From Legionellales bacterium (GTDB taxonomy: Bacteria; Pseudomonadota; Gammaproteobacteria; Legionellales; Legionellaceae): a stretch of 7,300 bases of DNA. The translations under genes and the position numbers were made by a program. Position 1 is the first letter of the stretch. Every line of letters begins with the position of its first letter. The notes under the pieces are model-generated. The model searched no databases. It was not told where the DNA came from and was given only the letters and a program-made list of their open reading frames with translations. Location: positions 1,782 to 9,081 of the forward strand of contig DNMA01000138.1 of NCBI GenBank assembly GCA_003489505.1, given 5' to 3'. This document shows, one piece after another, positions 1-4,747 of the stretch.

Positions 1-23
1 AATACGAATACGAATACGAATAG
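1..23 (+). repeat. AATACG hexamer tandem repeat within the coding frame
   Basis: Three full copies of AATACG followed by a partial fourth (AATAG) begin at base 1. The array may extend left of the window. In the reading frame it encodes alternating Asn-Thr. Because the unit is six bases, copy-number changes would lengthen or shorten the protein without breaking the frame. Confidence 0.75.
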
Positions 24-429
24 TGATTCTTTAGATCAACTGATTTTATCTGTTTCTGATTTGAGAGAATCTATTGGAAAAAAAATTTCAGATCGACAAC
101 AATCGAGTGCTGCTTCAAGTCCTTTTAAAGTAGCTTCACAAGGCTCGCCTTCATCTGTTGCTGCAAATTTCAGCCCTAGAACCTCCCTTATAGCAGAATC
201 TTTTTTTGCAACCGACTCTGGTGCTAAACGCTCTGAAAGCCCAACAGGCTTTACGTCACGTCAACGTCGTCCTCAAGTTACGAATCCTTGTTTAAAAGCT
301 CAAGATTTGACAGGGTTTTTGGCAGCCTTCAATAGCCCACCTGCATCACCTACCCGTTCACCCAAAAAGAAAAAAGACACTCCTGAATATGGATTTTCTC
401 CTTATTCTCCAGTTGGTCCTGGAAAGTAA
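1..429 (+). CDS. C-terminal part of an unknown Ser/Pro-rich disordered protein (5' end outside window)
   Basis: The frame is open from base 1 to the TAA at 427-429, giving at least 142 residues. A TTG at 61 could be read as a start, but no ribosome binding site precedes it and the frame runs on upstream, so I treat this as the tail of a longer protein. I do not recognise a family. About 26 of 142 residues are serine. There are nine Ser-Pro dipeptides plus one Thr-Pro, and few hydrophobic stretches, so the region is probably unstructured. Three Ser-Pro sites fit the S-P-x-K/R pattern: SPFK at 118-129, SPTR at 346-357 and SPKK at 358-369. The last runs into a four-lysine patch ending at 375. 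A looser basic pair, KR near 226-231 and RQRR at 259-270, is also visible. The extreme C terminus has two Tyr residues between Ser-Pro sites. This composition is unusual for a bacterial cytosolic enzyme and resembles host-directed effectors, but that is inference. Confidence is high that it is coding and low on function. Confidence 0.7.
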   Translation, partial: NTNTNTNSDSLDQLILSVSDLRESIGKKISDRQQSSAASSPFKVASQGSPSSVAANFSPRTSLIAESFFATDSGAKRSESPTGFTSRQRRPQVTNPCLKAQDLTGFLAAFNSPPASPTRSPKKKKDTPEYGFSPYSPVGPGK

Positions 430-438
430 AAATTTCTA

Positions 439-467
439 TCGACAGTGAATGCTTTTTCAACTATTTT
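439..467 (+). promoter_or_regulatory. Candidate sigma-70 promoter for the 131-residue unknown gene
   Basis: TCGACA at 439-444 matches the -35 consensus at five of six positions. It is 17 bases from TATTTT at 462-467, which matches the -10 consensus at four of six. The predicted transcript start is near 474, about 55 bases before the ATG at 531. Background AT content is high, so a chance match is possible. Confidence 0.35.
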
Positions 468-478
468 ATAAGTCCTTG

Positions 479-495
479 AATAATCGATGATTATT
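479..495. repeat. Perfect inverted repeat in the leader of the 131-residue unknown gene
   Basis: The sequence is AATAATC, then GAT, then GATTATT: two perfect 7-base arms around a 3-base centre. It begins just downstream of the transcript start predicted from the candidate promoter at 439-467, where an operator would block initiation. As RNA it would make only a weak A-U hairpin followed by few U residues, so it is a poor terminator. A binding site for a dimeric regulator is possible but not shown. Confidence 0.4.
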
Positions 496-520
496 TTGGG
501 ATTTATAAAAAAACAACTTG

Positions 521-525
521 AGGAG
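521..525 (+). promoter_or_regulatory. Ribosome binding site for the 131-residue unknown gene
   Basis: AGGAG lies five bases upstream of the ATG at 531. This strong Shine-Dalgarno match supports both the start choice and the reality of the gene. Confidence 0.8.
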
Positions 526-530
526 TATTT

Positions 531-926
531 ATGTTCGCTCGCGGGATTCGATTTTTTCGGCCATATCATTCAATGCCTTATTTGCAGACTTTAGATGTCA
601 TGCAGGCTTATTATAACAATCCACACTTTTTAGAAGCCAAGGCTAAAAACTATATTAATTTTAATGACTTCCAACATATTCAAAAAGAAAGTCTTAAAGA
701 CACCATTGACACACTGTTCTCTAAAGAAAATGCGCCATTGACTTTAATGGCTCTGGATAAAGGTTATTTTACAGTTAGTCAATTGGCAAGCAGTCAAGCA
801 ACAGTTCGAAACTCTTACTTAGAAGCAATGTTTAAAAATGAGGCAACAAGTTTTGATCGTTTTGAAAATCAAATTCAGATTGAGAATATTGATGAGGTTA
901 TTTCAAGATTTACGAGAAATATATAA
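531..926 (+). CDS. Unknown 131-residue protein
   Basis: This is a complete ORF from ATG at 531 to TAA at 924-926, with AGGAG five bases before the start. I recognise no family or catalytic motif. The N terminus is basic and aromatic (Arg4, Arg7, Arg10 with several Phe and Tyr), but it lacks the long hydrophobic core of a signal peptide, and there is no transmembrane segment. The rest looks mainly helical and soluble, with mixed charge and many Asn, Gln, Phe and Tyr. It has no cysteine. It follows the disordered Ser/Pro-rich gene on the same strand after 101 bases that hold a candidate promoter, so it may be transcribed alone or with that gene. A hairpin at 940-964 follows its stop. It could be a lineage-restricted accessory protein or a small secreted effector; nothing in the sequence settles this. 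The coding call rests on the start signal and on ORF length in AT-rich DNA. Confidence 0.75.
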   Translation: MFARGIRFFRPYHSMPYLQTLDVMQAYYNNPHFLEAKAKNYINFNDFQHIQKESLKDTIDTLFSKENAPLTLMALDKGYFTVSQLASSQATVRNSYLEAMFKNEATSFDRFENQIQIENIDEVISRFTRNI

Positions 927-939
927 TTGTTTTGAGATT

Positions 940-964
940 CACCAGTCAGCATGACTGACTGGTG
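940..964. terminator. Hairpin between convergent genes, probable bidirectional terminator
   Basis: The arm CACCAGTCAG at 940-949 is perfectly complementary to CTGACTGGTG at 955-964 across a 5-base loop. After a 3-base bulge (937-939), six more pairs, including one G-U, can form between 931-936 and 965-970. It fills the 46-base gap between the stop of the upstream + strand gene and the stop of hemF on the - strand. No clean run of T follows on either strand, so intrinsic termination may be inefficient. Position and perfect stem still make a shared terminator the best reading. Confidence 0.6.
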
Positions 965-972
965 CTTAAATA

Positions 973-1899
973 TCAATTTAACCAATTTTGTGCCCTAAGA
1001 TATCGCTGATACAATTTTTCCTCTTCTGAACCTGGTTCGGGTTGCCAGTTGTATTTGAATTCAACTTGAGGTGGTAAAGACATTAAAATAGATTCCGTTC
1101 TGCCATTTGATTGCAGTCCAAACAAGGTGCCTCGGTCATAAATTAAATTAAATTCTACATAGCGTCCGCGGCGATAGAGCTGAAAATCTTTGTGTTTTTG
1201 TTCATAAGGTGTGTCAAAGCGCTTTTCTACAATGGGGCGATAACCTTCCCAAAACTCCAGACCGACATTTTTCCAAATTGAAAAAACAGTTTCAAAATCA
1301 GGCTCATTGAAATCATCAAAAAATAACCCACCAACACCGCGAGTCTCATTTCGATGTTTTAAAAAGAAATATTCGTCACAGGCTTTTTTCCATTCTGGAT
1401 ATAAGGTTTTTTCAAAAGGGTGACAGGCGCTTCTTGCATGTTTATGCCAATGAATACAGTCTTCTTCAAATGGATAAAAAGGTGTTAAATCAAAGCCGCC
1501 ACCAAACCACCAAATGGGTTCACTGACTTCATCGTAGGCAATAAAAAAACGAATATTGGCGTGTGTTGTGGGTACATAAGGATTTTGAGGATGAAAAACA
1601 ATAGAAACCCCTAAAGCTTCAAATTTTTTTCCAGCAAGCTCAGGTCTGACTTGGGTGGCCGCTTTTGGGAGTGAATCGCCGAAGATATGAGAGAAATTAA
1701 TACCCGCTCTTTCAAAGATTTTGCCATTATCCATGACACAAGAAATCCCACCACCACCTTCATTTCTTTCCCAGGGGTCAATTAAAAACTTCGCCTGTCC
1801 GTCAAGATTTTCCATATTTTGACATAAGTTCTTTTGAAAATCTAAAAGAAAGGCTTTGACTTGTGAAACTGCATCAGTAGGTAATGCGGGGTATGACAT
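973..1899 (-). CDS. hemF: Oxygen-dependent coproporphyrinogen III oxidase
   Basis: HemF converts coproporphyrinogen III to protoporphyrinogen IX by two oxidative decarboxylations that use O2, a late step of haem synthesis in the cytoplasm. The product is 308 residues, near the 299 of E. coli HemF. Conserved blocks are visible in order: the glycine-rich [11 protein letters not shown] near residue 41, the THANIRFF block near 112, the [11 protein letters not shown] block near 130, the [14 protein letters not shown] block near 188, and the long C-terminal block from [12 protein letters not shown] to ILMSLPP near 247-277. His103, His113, His152 and His182 correspond, at a constant offset of seven, to the four metal-binding histidines known in E. 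coli (96, 106, 145, 175). The ATG at 1899 is preferred over a TTG two codons upstream, because AAGGAG on the minus strand sits six bases before the ATG but directly abuts the TTG. It diverges from dusA and converges on the gene ending at 926. No neighbour belongs to the haem pathway, so it is probably transcribed alone. Confidence 0.96.
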   Translation of the reverse strand: MSYPALPTDAVSQVKAFLLDFQKNLCQNMENLDGQAKFLIDPWERNEGGGGISCVMDNGKIFERAGINFSHIFGDSLPKAATQVRPELAGKKFEALGVSIVFHPQNPYVPTTHANIRFFIAYDEVSEPIWWFGGGFDLTPFYPFEEDCIHWHKHARSACHPFEKTLYPEWKKACDEYFFLKHRNETRGVGGLFFDDFNEPDFETVFSIWKNVGLEFWEGYRPIVEKRFDTPYEQKHKDFQLYRRGRYVEFNLIYDRGTLFGLQSNGRTESILMSLPPQVEFKYNWQPEPGSEEEKLYQRYLRAQNWLN

Positions 1900-1905
1900 C
1901 TTCAA

Positions 1906-1911
1906 CTCCTT
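1906..1911 (-). promoter_or_regulatory. Ribosome binding site that fixes the hemF start
   Basis: Read on the minus strand this is AAGGAG, six bases before the ATG at 1899. The in-frame TTG at 1905 would touch the site with no spacer, so the ATG is the likely start. Confidence 0.8.
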
Positions 1912-1932
1912 AAAAAAATTCTATCCAAAGAT

Positions 1933-1951
1933 ATCATAAATCATATACAAT
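1933..1951. promoter_or_regulatory. Divergent promoter region of hemF and dusA
   Basis: The AT-rich gap between the two divergent genes must contain both promoters. On the + strand TACAAT at 1946-1951 matches the -10 consensus at five of six positions and would start dusA transcription near 1958. On the - strand TATGAT at 1938-1933 matches five of six and would start hemF near 1926. A second TATGAT lies at 1945-1940, and TAGAAT at 1923-1918 is a further -10 look-alike but too close to the hemF binding site. None has a convincing -35. The two best boxes are only seven bases apart on opposite strands, so the promoters would overlap and could compete. Confidence 0.35.
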
Positions 1952-1974
1952 ATGCATTATTTTTTGATGAATTT

Positions 1975-1978
1975 GGAG
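1975..1978 (+). promoter_or_regulatory. Ribosome binding site for dusA
   Basis: GGAG lies eight bases before a TTG at 1987 and only two bases before a GTG at 1981. Normal spacing favours the TTG start. No in-frame ATG lies nearby upstream, and the first one downstream, at 2005, would cut into the conserved N-terminal strand. Confidence 0.6.
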
Positions 1979-1986
1979 TTGTGTTT

Positions 1987-2925
1987 TTGTTACAGATTGC
2001 TCCCATGGTTGATTGGACTAATAGTCCATTTCGTTTAATGATGCGATTACTCTTGCCTAAAGCAAAATTATTTACAGAAATGATTGTGCCACAAGCCATT
2101 ATTCGACATGCCCAGCGCTATTTAAGTTACTATCCGCTTGAAAATCCTTTGGTTTTACAATTAGGCGGCAGTGATAGCTATGACTTATTAAAAGCAGCAC
2201 GTATTGCTCAAGATATGGGCTACCAAGAAATCAATTTGAATTTGGGTTGTCCCAGTGAACGAGTGCAGGCAGGTCAATTTGGTGCTTGCTTGATGACACA
2301 AAAATCATTAGTGTTGGAGTGTTTGTCGCATTTAAAGGCCCATCTGGATATTCCTGTAACGGCTAAAACCCGAATAGGAGTGGATGAACATGATTCTTAT
2401 GAATTTTTTGAGGATTTTGTAGATGGATTATATTCAACAGGCATCGATGAATTGGTGGTTCATGCTAGAAAAGCTTGGTTAAAAGGATTAAATCCTAAAC
2501 AAAATCGAACCATTCCACCGATTCAGTATGATTATGTGCATCGCATCAAAGAGAAATACCCGAAATTGCCGATGATTATCAATGGAGATCTTAAAACCAT
2601 TGAACAAATGCAGACACAATTAGAGTATGTGGATGGGGTGATGCTTGGGCGTTTAGCCTGTGATAATCCTATGCTGATTCAAGCCTTTCACCAAACAATC
2701 TATCCATCAATTAAAGTGCTAAATCGTGAAGAGGCAATCAATGAGTATTTTTCAATCATTGCCCAAGAAAATTTTTCAAAACATTCTTTAAGCATTTATT
2801 TAAAACCCCTTTTTAACTTATATCATGGTACAATTGACGCTAAACGTTGGAGGCAAGTCCTTCAAAATGCGATAAAATGTAAAAGTATGACTTCCATTTT
2901 GGAAAATTGGCAGAGAGTAATATGA
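1987..2925 (+). CDS. dusA: tRNA-dihydrouridine synthase A
   Basis: Dus enzymes use FMN and NADPH to reduce uridines of the tRNA D-loop to dihydrouridine; the DusA branch is known to act at positions 20 and 20a. The product is 312 residues from the TTG start (314 from GTG), close to E. coli DusA but without its N-terminal extension. The FMN-binding TIM barrel opens with APMVDWT near residue 5. It continues with LQLGGSD near 57, then LNLGCPSERVQ carrying the catalytic Cys88. TAKTRIG follows (Lys127), then HARKAWLKGL (His159), INGD (Asn199, Gly200) and the phosphate-binding GR at 221-222. The HARKAW and MVDW motifs separate DusA from DusB and DusC. A C-terminal helical tRNA-binding region follows from about residue 245. 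The TGA stop at 2923-2925 overlaps the ATG of the next gene, so the two are translationally coupled. Function is secure; the start is uncertain by two codons. Confidence 0.94.
   Translation: MLQIAPMVDWTNSPFRLMMRLLLPKAKLFTEMIVPQAIIRHAQRYLSYYPLENPLVLQLGGSDSYDLLKAARIAQDMGYQEINLNLGCPSERVQAGQFGACLMTQKSLVLECLSHLKAHLDIPVTAKTRIGVDEHDSYEFFEDFVDGLYSTGIDELVVHARKAWLKGLNPKQNRTIPPIQYDYVHRIKEKYPKLPMIINGDLKTIEQMQTQLEYVDGVMLGRLACDNPMLIQAFHQTIYPSIKVLNREEAINEYFSIIAQENFSKHSLSIYLKPLFNLYHGTIDAKRWRQVLQNAIKCKSMTSILENWQRVI
2912..2925 (+). promoter_or_regulatory. Translational coupling site: ATGA overlap with short Shine-Dalgarno
   Basis: AGAGAG at 2912-2917 lies four bases before an ATG at 2922-2924, and the dusA stop TGA occupies 2923-2925. 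The four-base ATGA overlap is a standard arrangement for termination-reinitiation. It picks the ATG over a TTG at 2907 that would lengthen the downstream protein by five residues. Confidence 0.75.
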
Positions 2926-4682
2926 AATTACCAGTAATCGTTGGAATGGGCGGCATCAACGCCGCAGGCAGAACTTCAGGCTTTCATAGCTATAAAAGAA
3001 TGGTTTATAAGGCATTGCCACAAAAAACCATGGAAAAAACCTGGAGTGACTTGGCTCACCGTATGGGTTTATCAACTGATAAAATACAAAGTATATTAGA
3101 CGGTACTTTAATTCGCCAAATCGATTTATTTAATCCAAATCATGTTTATGCCCATCAAGCAGCTACTTTAGCGAGTAATTTAAATATTGATGTTGGTGAT
3201 GCAACTGAATTATTACTCGCTGGACAGTCTATTTTCTGGGAGAAGTTTTCAAGTATGGCGGTACAAAGTGCTGGCATGTTGCCTAGAGGCTTTGACCCAG
3301 CAAAACTTTATAACTCTCATCATCATCCCAGAGGTTTAATTTTAACTGTTTATGCTATGTCTGATGCGCTATCTTCGCTCGGGTTAGACTGGAACCAACT
3401 TTTAACCAAGATTAAACCCGACCAAGTATCTGTTTATGCCGGTAGTGCTTTAGCTCAAGTCGATGAACATTCTTTAGCAGGTCTTATTGCCCAGCCTTTA
3501 AAAGGCAAAAGGGTGAATTCCAAGATGATGCCTTTGTCACTTGCTGAAATGCCAGCTGATTTTGTGAACAGCTATATTTTAAATAGTGTCGGAACCACAG
3601 GCCATAATATGGGAGCTTGTGCTACCTTTTTATATAATTTACGTCAAGGTATTCGCGATATTCAGCACGGGCATGCCAAAATTGCTATCGTTGGAAGTGC
3701 TGAGGCGCCTGTCAATCCAGACATCATAGAAGGCTTTCGTACAATGAGCGCACTGGCTTCAGATGAAGCTTTATGTAAGCTTGACAACTCTGAGGTAGCA
3801 AACTTTAGAAGAGCTTGCCGACCTTTCTCAACTAATGCGGGTTTTGTGATTGCTGAATCCTCTCAGTTTGCCATTTTAATGGCCGACGATTTAGCCCTCG
3901 AAGTGGGCGCGCCCATTTTAGGCTCTGTGGCAGATGTTTATGTCAATGCTGATGGAAATAAAAAATCCATTGCAAGTCCTGGCGTGGGTAATTACATTAC
4001 TATGGCAAAAGCTTGCAGTCTTGCACAAGCGATGCTGGGTCAAAAAGGTTTACAAGATACCTACGTACAAGCTCATGGAACAGGTACCCCACAAAATCGC
4101 GTGACTGAAAGTCATATTTTAAGTGAGACAGCAAAAACTTTTGGTATAAAAGATTGGACGGTCTGTGCTGTAAAATCCTATGTGGGTCATTCCATTGGTG
4201 TAGCAGCGGGTGACCAATTGGCAGCAACCTTAGGCGCTTGGCAGTATGGCGTTTTACCTGGTATTGAGACCATTGACCATATCGCATCGGATGTTTATCA
4301 GGATAATCTTAATTTCTTGATGCAGCATCGAGTATTAAACCAAGCTGCTGATATGAAAGGATGTATCATTAACGCTAAAGGTTTTGGTGGCAATAATGCT
4401 TCTGCATTGATTATGTCTCCTGAGTATACTAAAAGTTTATTAGAACAAAGATTTGGTCAGGCCAGCCTTAAAAAACATGCGACTTCATTAGAAAAAACCT
4501 TACAAACAGTATCTGAAAATGATGACAAAATTTGTCGTGGTGAGGAAGAGCTTGTATATCATTTTGGTGATCAAATGATGGGCATGGAGGATGTGCATTT
4601 AGGTACATCAAAAGTGAAGTTAAAAAATTTCGTTTCAGGTATTGAATTACCGCAAATCAATCCCTATATACATAAAGAATAA
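2922..4682 (+). CDS. fabY: FabY-type beta-ketoacyl-ACP synthase (fatty acid synthesis initiation)
   Basis: This is a 586-residue cytosolic condensing enzyme of the thiolase fold. The Cys-His-His triad is complete: Cys233 in the NMGACATF block, His385 in AHGTGTPQNR, and His423 in VKSYVGHSIG, with Lys418 in the same block. GFGGNNAS near 487 is the usual glycine-rich C-terminal loop. The protein is far longer than FabF or FabB (about 410 residues) and lacks acyltransferase or ACP domains, so it is not a polyketide synthase module. The opening VIVGMGGINAAGR, the block LYNSHHHPRGL near 129, the FRRACRPF block near 295, and the tail with VYHFGDQ match my recollection of P. aeruginosa FabY (PA5174, about 634 residues). 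FabY condenses acetyl-CoA with malonyl-ACP and can replace FabH. The window protein seems shorter in the region of about residues 40-115. It overlaps dusA by four bases and precedes secA by 65 bases. I am confident of the condensing-enzyme fold and fairly confident of the FabY branch. Confidence 0.88.
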   Translation: MKLPVIVGMGGINAAGRTSGFHSYKRMVYKALPQKTMEKTWSDLAHRMGLSTDKIQSILDGTLIRQIDLFNPNHVYAHQAATLASNLNIDVGDATELLLAGQSIFWEKFSSMAVQSAGMLPRGFDPAKLYNSHHHPRGLILTVYAMSDALSSLGLDWNQLLTKIKPDQVSVYAGSALAQVDEHSLAGLIAQPLKGKRVNSKMMPLSLAEMPADFVNSYILNSVGTTGHNMGACATFLYNLRQGIRDIQHGHAKIAIVGSAEAPVNPDIIEGFRTMSALASDEALCKLDNSEVANFRRACRPFSTNAGFVIAESSQFAILMADDLALEVGAPILGSVADVYVNADGNKKSIASPGVGNYITMAKACSLAQAMLGQKGLQDTYVQAHGTGTPQNRVTESHILSETAKTFGIKDWTVCAVKSYVGHSIGVAAGDQLAATLGAWQYGVLPGIETIDHIASDVYQDNLNFLMQHRVLNQAADMKGCIINAKGFGGNNASALIMSPEYTKSLLEQRFGQASLKKHATSLEKTLQTVSENDDKICRGEEELVYHFGDQMMGMEDVHLGTSKVKLKNFVSGIELPQINPYIHKE

Positions 4683-4694
4683 TCGTAGCTTTTC

Positions 4695-4722
4695 TTCGAA
4701 TTTTCGAGTAAATTGCTATACA
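4695..4722 (+). promoter_or_regulatory. Weak candidate secA promoter
   Basis: TATACA at 4717-4722 (four of six to the -10 consensus) carries the extended -10 TG at 4714-4715. TTCGAA at 4695-4700 lies 16 bases upstream as a poor -35. The predicted start near 4729 leaves a leader of about 20 bases. The 65-base gap has no convincing terminator, so read-through from dusA-fabY is equally possible. Confidence 0.3.
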
Positions 4723-4747
4723 TATTAAATAGTGAGATGAATGGATT

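Noticed and set aside
61..429. TTG at 61 as a true gene start
   Set aside because: The frame stays open upstream to the window edge, and no Shine-Dalgarno sequence precedes the TTG.
1987..2925. Assignment as DusB or DusC rather than DusA
   Set aside because: The APMVDWT opening, the GGSD block and the HARKAWL block are DusA-type, and the whole length aligns well with E. coli DusA as I recall it.
4000..4287. Minus-strand ORF of 95 codons inside the ketoacyl synthase gene
   Set aside because: It lies wholly within a well-supported conserved gene on the other strand and has no recognisable features.
2922..4682. Polyketide synthase or polyunsaturated fatty acid synthase module
   Set aside because: There is only a ketoacyl synthase domain, with no acyltransferase, ketoreductase or carrier domains, and the neighbours are housekeeping genes.
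4685..4721. Possible terminator or structured leader between fabY and secA
   Set aside because: Only weak 5-bp pairings and imperfect CTTCGAA/TTCGAG complementarity are present, with no GC-rich stem or T-run.
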